64,000 nucleotides of DNA from Betaproteobacteria bacterium (GCA_025350245.1 JANXYG010000056.1:1-64000), one strand, 5' to 3'; positions 8,146-18,088 are shown, numbered from the stretch's first letter. Notes: generated by a model from the letters alone, not told the origin. Numbers and translations are program-made.

Positions 8146-11100
8146 CTAACTGGCCAGGAGCAGTTCCGCGCCCTCTTCCGGGCGGGCCGGCTCCCAGCGA
8201 CGCCTCAGCAAGCTGAAGACGACCGGGACGAAGATCAGCGTCGCGAGCGTCGCCATCACCAGCCCGCCGATCACCGCGCGGCCGAGCGGGGCGTTCTGCT
8301 CGCCGCCTTCGCCCAATCCGAGGGACATCGGAATCATGCCCACGATCATGGCGAACGCGGTCATCAGGACCGGGCGAAGCCTGGCGAAGCCGGCTTCAAT
8401 GGCAGCTTCCACGGCGTTCTTGCCGCTTGCGAGCTGATCGTTGGCGAACGCGATGACCAGGATGCTGTTCGCCGTTGCCACGCCCACGGTCATGATCGCG
8501 CCCATCAGGGATGGGACGCTGAACGTGGTGCCGGTTGCGACCAGCAGCCAGACGATGCCGCAGAAGGCCCCCGGCAAGGCCATGATGATGATCAGCGGAT
8601 CGGTCCAGGATTGAAAATTGATGACCATGATGAAGTAGACCAGCAACACCGCGCCGATCAGCCCGAGGCCGAGACGAAGGAAGGTGTCGTCCATGGTCTT
8701 GGCCTGCCCCGTGATGTCGACCGTCACACCCTTCGGCAGCGACGGCGCCAGTTCGTCGACGACCTTGCGAAGGTCGGCGGCGACGCCGCCCAGATCGCGG
8801 TCCTGGACATTTGCCATGACATCGAAGGTGGTCTGCACATTGGTGTGCGTGACCAGCGTGGACACCTGGCCCTTGTGGATCTGGGCGACGCTGGACAGGT
8901 ATTGGACGGGGCTCTGCCCCTGGCCCGGCAGGGGCGTATTGGCAAGATCCTCGAGGGTCTCCAGGTTGTGCGGCGGTGTCTGCACGACAAGGCTGTAGTT
9001 GCGCCCCGAGCGCGGGTCGGTCCAGTAGTTGGGCGACACCATCAAGCTCGAGCTCGCCGAAATGAGGAGGTTGTCGGACACCTCGCGCTCGGTCATGCCG
9101 ACCTCCGCGGCCCGGGACCGGTCCACGTCGATCTGCAGTGCAGGTTGATCGAGTCGCTGTTGCAGATGGACATCGACGGCACCCCTGATTGCCGCAAGGC
9201 GATCCTTCAGCTTGGTCGCGATGGCGTACAGATCGGCATCCTTGGCGAGGCCGAAGACCTTGACGTCGATCGGCGCGGGCAGGCCGAAGTTCAGGATCTG
9301 GTTCATCATGTCGGCGGGCTGGAAATAGAGTTGCAGGGTCGGAAACTCGCGTGGAAGCACCCGGCGCAGCTCGCTGATATAGGCCTTTCCTCCCTTCGAA
9401 CTCTCGGGCTTCAGGGCGATCAGCAGCTCGCCGTCGGCCGAACTGCTGGTCACGTTGTCGCTGGTGGCGAGGTTGGTTCCGGGCGGGATGCCGATGTTGT
9501 CCACGATCACGTCGAGATCCTCGCCCACGACCCGCCGGATCGCATCGGACACGCGGGAGAAATACACGCCGGTGTCCTCGATGCGTGTGCCGGTCGGCGC
9601 GGCGACGTGCAGTCGTATCGCGCGCGCATCAACCACCGGAAAGAAATCGCGTCCGGCGAACGGGACCAGCACGGCGGCGCTTGCCACCGCGATCGCGAAG
9701 ACCACGATCACCAGCACCGGACGTCGCAGGCACAATCGGAGAAATGCCACGTACCGGCGGCGGAAGGCTTCGAAGCGCCGATCGAATCCCAGGTAGAGCC
9801 TGCGGCCGAACCCGGGCGTCTTGCCTTCGTGCGCATGCCCGTGCCCGGCATGCCGAAACAGGTAGTGCGTCATGACCGGCACCAGCGTGCGCGAGAGGGC
9901 GAACGAGATGCCGACGGAGAACACCACCGCCAGCGCCATCGGGATGAACAGGTATTTCGGCGCGCCCGACAGCAGCGCCACCGGCAAAAAGACGACGCAG
10001 ATGGACAACGTGGCGACAAACGCCGGCACGGCGATTTCGTTCGATCCGTCGAGGATAGCCTGGATCAGGCCCTTGCCCATATCCATGTGGCGATGGATGT
10101 TTTCGACTGTCACCGTCGCGTTGTCCACGAGAATGCCCACGGACAGCGCGAGACCGCCGAGCGTCATGAGGTTCAGGGTGTGCCCGAAAGCGGACAGGCA
10201 CACGATGCCGGCCAGGACCGATACCGGTATCGACACGACCACGATGACCGTGCTGCGCCAGCTGCCGAGAAACAGCAGGATGAGCAGGCCGGTGAGGCCC
10301 GCCGCGATCAGGCCTTCGGTGACCACTCCCTTCATCGCGGCAACGACGAACGTCGACTGGTCGAACAACACGGTGAGTTTCAGGTCACCGGGAAGCGGCA
10401 CGCTGTCGAGCATCGCGCGTGCATCTTCGACGACATCCAGGGTCGATGCCTGACCGGTCTTGAGAACCGACATCAGCACGGATTTGTGGCCGTCGTAACG
10501 CACGAGATTGGTCTGCGGCATGTAGCCGTCGCGCACGTTGGCGACGTCGCGGAGATAGATGGTCCGGCCGTTGACGCGCTTGAGCGGGATCTCGTTCAGC
10601 AGCGAGACCTGCGCGGGACTGGTGTTGAGCCGCAGCACATATTCCGTCGGGCCGATGAAGACGGAGCCGGTAGGCCCCACCAGATTCTGCTGGTTGAGCG
10701 CCCGATTGACCTCGCTTGGGGTCAAGCCCTGAGCCGCCAGCCGCCCAGGGTCCAGGTCGGCCACGATCACCCGCGGATTGCCACCATACGGCGTTGGCAG
10801 GAGTGCACCCTGTACCGGGGCGAGCGCCTGCCGCACCGTGAACTGAGCGAAGTCGAACATCTCGGCTTCGGTCTTGGTCTGACTGCCGAGCGCGACCTGC
10901 ATGATCGGCACGCTCGAGGGATCGTAGGCGAGGATGATGGGGGGCGTGGTGCCGACCGGCATGCGCTTCAGCACCGTCTGCGACGTCGCGGTCACCTGCG
11001 CCACGGCCTGGTCGATGTGAACGGTCGGCTGGAAATAGATCCGGATGACGCTCTTGCCGAAGACGCTTTGCGACTCGATGCGCTTGATGTCGCTCACGAA

Positions 11101-11319
11101 CTGCGTGAGCGTGAATTCGCTGAACTGGGTGATCTGGTTGGCCATGTCCGGCGCGGGAAAGCCGTTGAACTGCCAGATCACGGTGACGATGGGTTCGTTG
11201 ATCGACGGGAAGATGTCCTTCGGCGTACGCAGTATCGCGAGCGCACCCGCGAGGACGACGACCAGACCAACGACGATGAACGTGTAGGGTCTGCGCAGTG
11301 CGAGCTTGACGATCCACAT
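8146..11319 (-). CDS. efflux RND transporter permease subunit (module B)
   Basis: This 1057-aa AcrB-like pump is paralogous to the one at 4901-8095 and has the same N-terminal pattern (MWIVKLALRRPYTFIVVGL). It lacks a few residues before the PKDIFP motif. TM4 reads GILVDNATVTVEN, so the second acidic residue of the proton relay is Asn (about N400). TM10 has the same GVATANSIL as its paralogue. The start at 11319 is supported by GAGGT 11 bases upstream. The adaptor and outer-membrane factor diverge on the plus strand across 315 bp, the mirror image of module A. A long plus-strand ORF over this gene is a codon-bias shadow. Confidence 0.88.
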   Translation of the reverse strand: MWIVKLALRRPYTFIVVGLVVVLAGALAILRTPKDIFPSINEPIVTVIWQFNGFPAPDMANQITQFSEFTLTQFVSDIKRIESQSVFGKSVIRIYFQPTVHIDQAVAQVTATSQTVLKRMPVGTTPPIILAYDPSSVPIMQVALGSQTKTEAEMFDFAQFTVRQALAPVQGALLPTPYGGNPRVIVADLDPGRLAAQGLTPSEVNRALNQQNLVGPTGSVFIGPTEYVLRLNTSPAQVSLLNEIPLKRVNGRTIYLRDVANVRDGYMPQTNLVRYDGHKSVLMSVLKTGQASTLDVVEDARAMLDSVPLPGDLKLTVLFDQSTFVVAAMKGVVTEGLIAAGLTGLLILLFLGSWRSTVIVVVSIPVSVLAGIVCLSAFGHTLNLMTLGGLALSVGILVDNATVTVENIHRHMDMGKGLIQAILDGSNEIAVPAFVATLSICVVFLPVALLSGAPKYLFIPMALAVVFSVGISFALSRTLVPVMTHYLFRHAGHGHAHEGKTPGFGRRLYLGFDRRFEAFRRRYVAFLRLCLRRPVLVIVVFAIAVASAAVLVPFAGRDFFPVVDARAIRLHVAAPTGTRIEDTGVYFSRVSDAIRRVVGEDLDVIVDNIGIPPGTNLATSDNVTSSSADGELLIALKPESSKGGKAYISELRRVLPREFPTLQLYFQPADMMNQILNFGLPAPIDVKVFGLAKDADLYAIATKLKDRLAAIRGAVDVHLQQRLDQPALQIDVDRSRAAEVGMTEREVSDNLLISASSSLMVSPNYWTDPRSGRNYSLVVQTPPHNLETLEDLANTPLPGQGQSPVQYLSSVAQIHKGQVSTLVTHTNVQTTFDVMANVQDRDLGGVAADLRKVVDELAPSLPKGVTVDITGQAKTMDDTFLRLGLGLIGAVLLVYFIMVINFQSWTDPLIIIMALPGAFCGIVWLLVATGTTFSVPSLMGAIMTVGVATANSILVIAFANDQLASGKNAVEAAIEAGFARLRPVLMTAFAMIVGMIPMSLGLGEGGEQNAPLGRAVIGGLVMATLATLIFVPVVFSLLRRRWEPARPEEGAELLLAS

Positions 11320-11634
11320 GGATGGGTGACCTCGGAGTCAGTCGCGTTGATGAGCATCGCGGGAACGGCTCGAAATCATCGTGATCTCTCGATTGAAGGT
11401 CAAGGCGATGAGCCGAACAATATTTGCCTGGCCGAAAGGCTGAAGTAAGGTTGCATCCTGATCATTCATACGCCTTTGTCGGCGAGGCGCGGTCGCGCGC
11501 ATTCGCACATTGCCGCTGGCACATGCAGGTCGATATATTTGACGTGAAATAGCGACGGCCGCAAGCTGCTCATCCGGCCGACAGCTGTTCGTTTGGCCAA
11601 CTAGGAGATCCCCATCCGAATACCTGCCGGACTC
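11320..11634. promoter_or_regulatory. divergent intergenic region of efflux module B
   Basis: These 315 bases separate the pump gene (minus) from the adaptor gene (plus) and should contain both promoters. There are AT-richer patches (around AATATTTG near 11420 and CGATATATTTGACG near 11532) and a small TTGGCCAA palindrome near 11594. No promoter pair or operator is convincing. No ORF with family-like sequence is present. Confidence 0.4.
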
Positions 11635-12810
11635 ATGCAATCTTCGCGAGAATTCGTTGCTGCATTGTTTCTGGGCATTCTCGTACCGGCAATCGGCATG
11701 TCATGGTCTTGTGTTGCCGGATCTGCCGGGTTTGTGCAGGAGCCACCTCTGGTCACGGCGGTGAAGGCTTCGCGCGGAGTGCCCGAGCGAACGCTGCGCT
11801 TGCCCGGAACCGTTCACCCATTCGAGGAAGCCGTCATCTTTCCCCGGGTGAGCGGCTACCTGAAACGCTGGCTCGTGGACATCGGTGATCAGGTGAAGGC
11901 CGGGCAGGTGATCGCGGAGGTCGACACACCCGAACTCGACCAGCAGCTTGCCGAAGCGCAACAGCGCCTGGCCCAGGCGGAAGCGAACCTGCAACTCGCG
12001 CGAGTGACAGCGGAACGGTATCGCTCATTGCGCGCGCAAGATGCGGTATCGGCGCAGGAAGTAGACGAACATTCGTCCGATCTCGAAGCCAAGACGGCGA
12101 TGTTCCGCGGGGTGAAGGCGGAGATCGAGCGATTGCGCGACTTCGCGGCGTTCAAACATGTGCGAGCCCCGTTCGCGGGTGTCGTGGGGGCGCGCAACCT
12201 CGAAAAGACCGCGCGCGGTGCTTTGCTCGATGCCGGTAGCCGGGACGCGGCGGCGTGGCTCTACAAGATCAACCTCATCGATCCGCTGCGGGTCTACGTC
12301 GCGGTCCCCCAGACCTACATGACCCTGATCCGCAAGGGCACGGACTCCGAGATCGAGATCCGCGAGTTTCCGGGGCGCGTCTACAAGGGAACGGTCTCGC
12401 GCACCAGCCAGACGCTCGATGCGGCGTCGCGCACGTTGCTCACCGAGGTCCAGATTCCGAATCCGAAGGGGCAGTTGTACCCCGGACTCTACGCGAACGT
12501 GAAGTTCGTCCTCACCGATGAGATCGCTCCGGTGGTGGTGCCAGGGTCCGCCGTTCTGTCGAGTTCAGGCGCTGCGCGTGTCGCGGTTGTGGATGAGCGA
12601 GGGCACGTGAGCATGCGCAAGGTTGTGCTCGGTCGCGATCTCGGCAAGGTGGTGGAGATCATCGAAGGCGTGAAGGAAGGCGAGCGGGTGATCTCAAACC
12701 CTGGAGACACCTTGGCTGACGGCGCGCCGGTCCGGCTGGTCAATGAAGGCGGACGGCCGCCCGCACCTGCGGTCCCGTCTTCCGTCAACAAGGCAAAACA
12801 GCAACAATGA
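11635..12810 (+). CDS. RND efflux periplasmic adaptor subunit (module B)
   Basis: This 391-aa membrane-fusion protein carries an N-terminal hydrophobic segment (residues 8-22), a lipoyl-type motif (VSGYLKRWLVDIGDQVKAGQ), a coiled-coil hairpin (about residues 95-165) and the C-terminal beta domains. It resembles the module A adaptor through its whole length. AGGAGA lies 27 bases before the ATG, too far for an optimal ribosome site. A start at the internal Met of MSWSC is therefore possible, though it would lose most of the signal segment. The stop codon overlaps the next ATG by 4 bp, so the outer-membrane factor is translationally coupled. Confidence 0.86.
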   Translation: MQSSREFVAALFLGILVPAIGMSWSCVAGSAGFVQEPPLVTAVKASRGVPERTLRLPGTVHPFEEAVIFPRVSGYLKRWLVDIGDQVKAGQVIAEVDTPELDQQLAEAQQRLAQAEANLQLARVTAERYRSLRAQDAVSAQEVDEHSSDLEAKTAMFRGVKAEIERLRDFAAFKHVRAPFAGVVGARNLEKTARGALLDAGSRDAAAWLYKINLIDPLRVYVAVPQTYMTLIRKGTDSEIEIREFPGRVYKGTVSRTSQTLDAASRTLLTEVQIPNPKGQLYPGLYANVKFVLTDEIAPVVVPGSAVLSSSGAARVAVVDERGHVSMRKVVLGRDLGKVVEIIEGVKEGERVISNPGDTLADGAPVRLVNEGGRPPAPAVPSSVNKAKQQQ

Positions 12811-14297
12811 CCGTTGCCGCATGTGCGACCCGGACGGCCCGCACGATCGCTGCCGCGTCTGCGCTGGTCTGCACGGTGCTGTCTGGTTGCGCAAGTGTCG
12901 GACCGGACTACCAGCGACCTGTGGTCCAGACACCGGCGACGTTCAGCGAGCAGGGTCCGTGGAAGGCAGCGACACCGGGTGACCTGATCGCCCGCGGCGA
13001 CTGGTGGGCGGTGTTTGGCGACCCGGTCCTCGATGGTCTCGAGAAACGTGCACTGAACGACAGCCCGACCCTCATGGCCTATGCAGCTCGGGTCGACCGG
13101 GCGCGAGCGGTGGCGGGCATAGCGGGCTCGTTCATGAGTCCCGAAGTGGCCATCGGCGGGACCGCGGGTCGCTACCGCGCCTCGCGCAACCGGCCCGATC
13201 AGCCGGACAAGACCCCCAACAACCGGGATTACGAGAGCAATGTCTTCCGTGCTCCCCTGGTGGCCTCTTACGAGGTGGATGTCTGGGGCAGGGTGCGACG
13301 CATCGTCGAATCGGCACGGGCGCAAGCGCAGGCGTCGGTGGCGGAGTACCAGACCGTGGCGCTCACGCTGGAAAGCGAGATCGCGGGAACCTACTTCCGT
13401 CTCCTCCAGACCGATGAGGAACACCGGATCCTGGGGCAAAGCATCGTGTTGCAGCGGCGTGGGCGCGATCTCGTCGCCACTCGCAAGGCGGGCGGACTGG
13501 CGAGCGAACTGGACCTCACCCGTGTGGAAACCGAATTGGCATTGACCGAAGCCGGTGCCGAGGACGCCAACCGCCGCCGCGACGATCTCCAGCTCGCGCT
13601 CGGCCTGCTCGTCGGGGCGTCGGCCGGATCATTCCAGTTGCCCGCAGCGAGCTTCGAGGCATCGCCACCGCCCATCCCGATCGGTCTTCCCTCCGACCTG
13701 CTCGAACGCCGGCCAGACGTGGCCGCTGCCGAACGCACCCTCATGGCAAGGAACGCGGAGATCGGTGTCGCGACGGCGGCGTACTACCCCTCGTTTCGCC
13801 TGACAGGCGGCGCAGGGTTCGAAAGCAGTGACCTCAGTCAGTTTCTGCAGCCCGAGAGCCTGATCTGGAATCTGGCCGGCTCCGTATTTCAGCCGGTTTT
13901 CAATGGCGGGCGGATCGGATTCGACGTCGCGCGGGCGAAGGCGGCTTACGCGGAAAGCGAGTCGAATTACCGAGGCCGTTTGCTGCAGGCATTCCGCGAA
14001 GTCGATGGATCGCTGGCCGGATTGCGCAATCTCGACACCCAGGCGCAGTTTCAGACGACGGCGCGACAAAAAGCCACGCGCTCGGTGCAACTCGCGGAGA
14101 TCCGCTATCGGGCCGGGCTGGTGAATGTCCTCGAAGTCATCGACGCACAGCGCACCGCGCTGCGGGCGGAACGCGAAGCCCTGTCGGTAAGGGGCGACCA
14201 GTTCGCGTCCACCATATCGCTCGTGAAGGCCTTGGGGGGTGGTTGGTCGCAACGCGCCGCGGCCGCAGTCAACGGGCCGGTGGCGCTTCAGAAATGA
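12807..14297 (+). CDS. OprM/NodT-family outer-membrane efflux lipoprotein (module B, intact)
   Basis: This 496-aa outer-membrane factor forms the trimeric exit duct of a tripartite pump. A lipoprotein signal ends at LSGC (Cys about 31), followed by the family start ASVGPDYQRP. Two repeats of outer-membrane efflux protein sequence follow, including YEVDVWGRVRR and LLERRPDVAAAE, and ending with the conserved SLVKALGGGW. It overlaps the adaptor stop codon (ATGA). It is the full-length reference for the broken copy at 2262-3516 and may serve both pumps. Confidence 0.88.
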   Translation: MTVAACATRTARTIAAASALVCTVLSGCASVGPDYQRPVVQTPATFSEQGPWKAATPGDLIARGDWWAVFGDPVLDGLEKRALNDSPTLMAYAARVDRARAVAGIAGSFMSPEVAIGGTAGRYRASRNRPDQPDKTPNNRDYESNVFRAPLVASYEVDVWGRVRRIVESARAQAQASVAEYQTVALTLESEIAGTYFRLLQTDEEHRILGQSIVLQRRGRDLVATRKAGGLASELDLTRVETELALTEAGAEDANRRRDDLQLALGLLVGASAGSFQLPAASFEASPPPIPIGLPSDLLERRPDVAAAERTLMARNAEIGVATAAYYPSFRLTGGAGFESSDLSQFLQPESLIWNLAGSVFQPVFNGGRIGFDVARAKAAYAESESNYRGRLLQAFREVDGSLAGLRNLDTQAQFQTTARQKATRSVQLAEIRYRAGLVNVLEVIDAQRTALRAEREALSVRGDQFASTISLVKALGGGWSQRAAAAVNGPVALQK

Positions 14298-14318
14298 ACC
14301 CCCGAAACGCCTGATCCC

Positions 14319-14774
14319 ATGGCCGTCTATCGGCGGATCCTCGTCGCGATCGACGCGAGCGTGCAGAGCGAGCGCTGCCTCGACCACGCGATCACGCTGG
14401 CACTTGATCAGGGCGCGGTGCTGCGCATCGTTCATGCAGTGGACTACATTGCTCCACCCTTCGACACGACGAACGTGGCGGAGGGGCAGCTCCACGACGC
14501 CTACATCGATGCCGGAAATGCAGTGGTGGCATCCGCCCTGGCGCGGGCAGGCGCCAGGGGCTTGACCGTGGACGCGGTGGTCATCGATACCAACGATCCC
14601 CGCAGGCCCGCAGCGGAGACCATCCTTCGCGACGTCGCGGACTGGCAGCCGGACATCGTGATCGTGGGATCCCACGGCCGCACCGGGCTGGCCCGGATGT
14701 TCCTCGGCAGCGTGTCCGAGTCGATCCTGCGGACGGCACCGGTGCCGGTTCTCGTCCTGCGGACGGCGGGCTGA
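14319..14774 (+). CDS. universal stress protein, UspA family
   Basis: This 151-aa single-domain cytoplasmic protein begins with the beta-strand motif YRRILVAIDAS. It carries the ATP-binding signature GSHGRTGLARMFLGSVSES, the G-2x-G-9x-G(S/T) form found in nucleotide-binding UspA proteins. It starts 21 bp after the outer-membrane factor stop, on the same strand, and is likely co-transcribed with the efflux module. It converges with the porin gene, with only 6 bp between stop codons. It probably acts in a stress response; a specific role in efflux is inference. Confidence 0.85.
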   Translation: MAVYRRILVAIDASVQSERCLDHAITLALDQGAVLRIVHAVDYIAPPFDTTNVAEGQLHDAYIDAGNAVVASALARAGARGLTVDAVVIDTNDPRRPAAETILRDVADWQPDIVIVGSHGRTGLARMFLGSVSESILRTAPVPVLVLRTAG

Positions 14775-14780
14775 GCTTCC

Positions 14781-16334
14781 CTAAAAGTCGTAGTTGGCGC
14801 GCACCGTGATCGCCCGCTCGCGATCGGTCACGAAACTGGTCAGCCCGCCATAGTTGGGATTCACCGTGACCGGCGTGTCGAACCGGGTATCGACGTAGTT
14901 CAGATAGAACCTGAGGTTCGGCGTCCAGGTCCATTTCAGCTGGGCGGTGAGGGCATTGGCCCGGTTGGTCGACACGGCTGCAAACGCGACATTCGTTGCA
15001 CCGGTACCGGTCCCCAGGCGTCCCGTGCCGACCGCATTTGCCGTGGTGAAATCCGATCCGTCATACGATGACAGCCGCAGGCCAAGCTCCCAGGCGCCCA
15101 GGCTCTTGCCACCCGGCGTGTAGTTCTGGATCGGCACGATGCGTCCGAACACGCCATTACGATACGCCTCGGCGTAGCGTTCGCCGGTGAGCATCCACAG
15201 GACCTCTACGTACGATGCCCGGATGTTGCGGTCATACGATCGATTGGCGATCGACGTTCCGGAAAAGTTCGACATGACGTACTCGCCCTGCACCTTGACC
15301 GGGCCATACGCGATCGCCGCTTCGACGCCTGCGCGGGTACGGGTGACAGACTGACCGCTGAACGGTTGCGTGTTGAAGAACGTGATGCCGCGACCCTCGG
15401 TGCGCTGGTTCAGACCGAAGCCGGTCGGCAGGTCGCCGACCGAGAACGCGCCAGCGAAATGCAGCACCGAGTTCGCTTCGATTCCAGCCAGTTCGGAAAT
15501 GTTGATGGTGGCACGACCAATGACATCGTTGTTGGCCTTGACCGCGACCGCGTCGTTGTTGTTTTTCCCCTGACCGGTCGAGAGGGCAAGTCCGTACGTC
15601 AGGCCGGGCATCGGAACGCCGTGCATCATGAAACCGCGCTCCTTCTGCGGCACCAGGTTGTTCACCAGTGACCGTTCCTGGAAATCCAGCCAGCGATCGC
15701 TTTGCTGTTCCTCCATCGAGAACGGCATCGTGAACTGACCCATGCGGAACTGAAGCGAATCGTTGTAGGCGATGTTGACCCAGGCAAATTCCAGATGGGA
15801 ATTGTTCACGAGATTGGCCAGGTCCCCGGTGATATCCCAGGTGAGATACTCGTTCCACTTGCCCTGGAGCGTAACGAAGGCCCGACGCACATCGAAGGTG
15901 TCGGCAGAGGTGTTTTCGGAGAACCTCCGGTAGTCGGCCTGGACCCGGCCGCTCAGTGCGAACGCGTTGCGGCCATCGCCGGACTGGAAGTTGATGCCGT
16001 TGTTGAATCGTCCGGCGAACTGCTCCTTCTGCGCCTCGGCCTGACTTTGCTGCTGGGCCTCCTGGAACGCCTTGCGGCGGCGTTCGGCGCGGGTGGTGGC
16101 GGATTCATCTCCGGTTTCGCCGGCGACCTCGTTGAACTCTTCTTCGGTGATGATGCCCTTGTCGCGAAGCTTCTCCAGCAAGCGGACGGTCTTGTCGCGC
16201 TTGGGTGGCGGCGTCGCGGGCTCGTCTTCAGCGAGCGCGCTCAGCGGCGACAGGATCAGACCGACCACGGCCGCGATGATGGTCCGGTAAAAAAACTTCG
16301 TTTGGGGCTTCGCCACTGGATATTTCCGCTGCAT
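14781..16334 (-). CDS. oprP: phosphate-selective porin (OprO/OprP family)
   Basis: This 517-aa outer-membrane channel favours phosphate or polyphosphate in characterised relatives. From 16334 the protein starts with a signal peptide (hydrophobic IIAAVVGLILSPLSALA). A charged coiled-coil segment of about 60-110 follows, including a Gln-rich stretch, then a beta-barrel starting near FAGRFNNGINFQSGDG and ending in Phe (RANYDF), as barrel proteins do. The start at 16334 is preferred over the ORF start at 16388 because it gives a normal signal peptide with GGAG upstream. A good PhoB-box candidate lies about 80 bp upstream, and phoBR is 3.7 kb away, both fitting phosphate-starvation control. Confidence 0.85.
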   Translation of the reverse strand: MQRKYPVAKPQTKFFYRTIIAAVVGLILSPLSALAEDEPATPPPKRDKTVRLLEKLRDKGIITEEEFNEVAGETGDESATTRAERRRKAFQEAQQQSQAEAQKEQFAGRFNNGINFQSGDGRNAFALSGRVQADYRRFSENTSADTFDVRRAFVTLQGKWNEYLTWDITGDLANLVNNSHLEFAWVNIAYNDSLQFRMGQFTMPFSMEEQQSDRWLDFQERSLVNNLVPQKERGFMMHGVPMPGLTYGLALSTGQGKNNNDAVAVKANNDVIGRATINISELAGIEANSVLHFAGAFSVGDLPTGFGLNQRTEGRGITFFNTQPFSGQSVTRTRAGVEAAIAYGPVKVQGEYVMSNFSGTSIANRSYDRNIRASYVEVLWMLTGERYAEAYRNGVFGRIVPIQNYTPGGKSLGAWELGLRLSSYDGSDFTTANAVGTGRLGTGTGATNVAFAAVSTNRANALTAQLKWTWTPNLRFYLNYVDTRFDTPVTVNPNYGGLTSFVTDRERAITVRANYDF

Positions 16335-16412
16335 TGCGCTGGCTCCGTCGATGGGATCGGGTGGTGCCGGCATCCGAGGAGCCGACAACCAATGCGCAGG
16401 ATTCTGATTTCC

Positions 16413-16434
16413 GAATATGACGACTTAATGACAA
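16413..16434 (-). promoter_or_regulatory. PhoB box upstream of the phosphate-selective porin
   Basis: On the minus strand two 11-bp units, TTGTCAT+TAAG and TCGTCAT+ATTC, match the PhoB box consensus at 6/7 and 5/7 core positions with correct spacing. A CAGAAT -10-like hexamer follows 6 bp later, where a -10 would sit if the box replaces the -35 element. The site lies 79-100 bp upstream of the porin start. Both sequence and target gene fit PhoB activation. Confidence 0.65.
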
Positions 16435-16539
16435 ACAACTTCTTGATAGGCTGAAAGGCCCATGGATTCGGCGGGAATCGCCCCCAGGCATCCCTTGAAT
16501 CCTCGGCTTGGCGCTACCGGGAGATGCAATTGGCGCGGG

Positions 16540-18066
16540 TCAGCGCAGCCAGAGCATCAACAGCAGGAACGAGACGGCGGCAAGCAGGCCCGACATCACC
16601 AGCAACAGGCGGGCAAGCCTCGCCTGTTGCCGGACCAGCCGGATGACCGTGGCATCGAGCGGGTGGCCGGCCGACGCCGACAGGGCGCGATGCACCAGGC
16701 GCGGCAACTGCGGCAGCAGCACTCCCCACTGGGGCGCTTCGTCCTTCAAATGCCGCAGCAGGCCGCGCCATCCGATCTGGTCCGACATCCAGCGCTCCAG
16801 GTACGGCTTGGCGGTTTTCCACAGATCGAGATCGGGATCGAGTTCACGTCCGAGGCCTTCGATATTGAGAAGGGTCTTCTGCAGCAGGACCAGTTGCGGC
16901 TGCACCTCGAGGTTGAAGCGGCGAGCCGTCTGGAACAGGCGCAGCAGCACCTTGCCGAACGAGATTTCCCGTAGCGGCTTGTCGAAGATCGGTTCGCAAA
17001 CCGCCCGGATCGCCGACTCGAACTCATCGACACGGGTATCGGCCGGCACCCAACCGGCGTCGAGATGCGCCTGGGCGACCCGCCGGTAGTCCCGCCGAAA
17101 GAACGCCAGAAAATTTTGCGCGAGGTAGTTCTTGTCGGTCTCGGTCAGCGTTCCCATGATGCCGAAATCGAGCGCGATGTAACGCCCGTCGGCACCGACC
17201 ATGATGTTTCCGGGGTGCATGTCGGCGTGGAAGAAGCCGTCGCGAAACACTTGCGTGAAAAAAATCTCGACCCCGGTGCGCGACAGCATGGCGATATCGA
17301 TTCCCTGGTCGCGCAGCGCCCCGACTTGGGAGATCGGCGTGCCGTGCATGCGCTCCATCACCAGCACCTCGGTATGGCACCAGTCCCAGTGCATCTCGGG
17401 CACGACCAGCAATGCCGAGTCACGGAAGTTGCGCCGAAGCTGGCTTCCACCCGCCGCCTCGCGCAGCAGATCGAGTTCATCGTGCAGGTACTTGCGGAAT
17501 TCGCCGATGACTTCGCGCGGCTTGAGCCGTTTGCCATCGGCCCACATCGCCTCGACCAGCCCGGCAGCGGTGTCGAGCAGGGCAAGATCACGGTCGATGA
17601 CGCGGGCGATGCCCGGCCGCAGGATCTTCACCGCCACCTCGCGGCCGTCGGGCAGCGTCGCAAAATGGACCTGCGCGACCGAGGCGCTCGCCACCGGCTC
17701 GCGCTCGAACGCGGCAAACACCTTGTCCACGGGTTTGCCATATACCCGTTCCAGAACGGCGAGCGCCTGGGCGGAAGGAAACGGGGGCACGCGGTCCTGC
17801 AGGGCGGCCAATTCATCGGCTATGTCGTGCGGGATCAGGTCACGCCGCGTCGACAGCACCTGACCGAACTTGACGAAGATCGGACCCAGACTCTCCAGCG
17901 CCTGACGCAAACGTTCGCCGCGGGGGCGATCGAGCCGGCGCCAGAAGAAAACCACCCCCACCACCGGGCGCAGCCAGCGCAGACGGACGTGTCCGAGCAC
18001 GAATCCATCGAGCCCGAACCGAAACACCACGAGCAGGATGCGCGCTAATCGCAGGAGACGCAGCAC
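16540..18066 (-). CDS. ubiB: ubiquinone biosynthesis atypical kinase/ATPase UbiB
   Basis: This 508-aa ABC1/ADCK-family protein supports aerobic ubiquinone biosynthesis at the inner membrane, probably by ATPase activity that helps extract lipid intermediates. The diagnostic KxGQ loop appears as [13 protein letters not shown] (about residue 66). The kinase-like core has [19 protein letters not shown] and ALDFGIMG. Two hydrophobic C-terminal segments end the protein, as in E. coli UbiB. It is the last gene of a DUF971-ubiE-ubiJ-ubiB series, 22 bp after ubiJ. Confidence 0.92.
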   Translation of the reverse strand: MLRLLRLARILLVVFRFGLDGFVLGHVRLRWLRPVVGVVFFWRRLDRPRGERLRQALESLGPIFVKFGQVLSTRRDLIPHDIADELAALQDRVPPFPSAQALAVLERVYGKPVDKVFAAFEREPVASASVAQVHFATLPDGREVAVKILRPGIARVIDRDLALLDTAAGLVEAMWADGKRLKPREVIGEFRKYLHDELDLLREAAGGSQLRRNFRDSALLVVPEMHWDWCHTEVLVMERMHGTPISQVGALRDQGIDIAMLSRTGVEIFFTQVFRDGFFHADMHPGNIMVGADGRYIALDFGIMGTLTETDKNYLAQNFLAFFRRDYRRVAQAHLDAGWVPADTRVDEFESAIRAVCEPIFDKPLREISFGKVLLRLFQTARRFNLEVQPQLVLLQKTLLNIEGLGRELDPDLDLWKTAKPYLERWMSDQIGWRGLLRHLKDEAPQWGVLLPQLPRLVHRALSASAGHPLDATVIRLVRQQARLARLLLVMSGLLAAVSFLLLMLWLR

Positions 18067-18088
18067 GATCCCCGCGCCGTCTGAAGCT

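Noticed and set aside
8122-11448. 1108-aa plus-strand ORF opposite RND pump B
   Set aside because: It is His/Asp/Arg-rich with no family pattern. The opposite strand encodes a clear full-length RND protein; high GC and codon bias produce such antisense frames.
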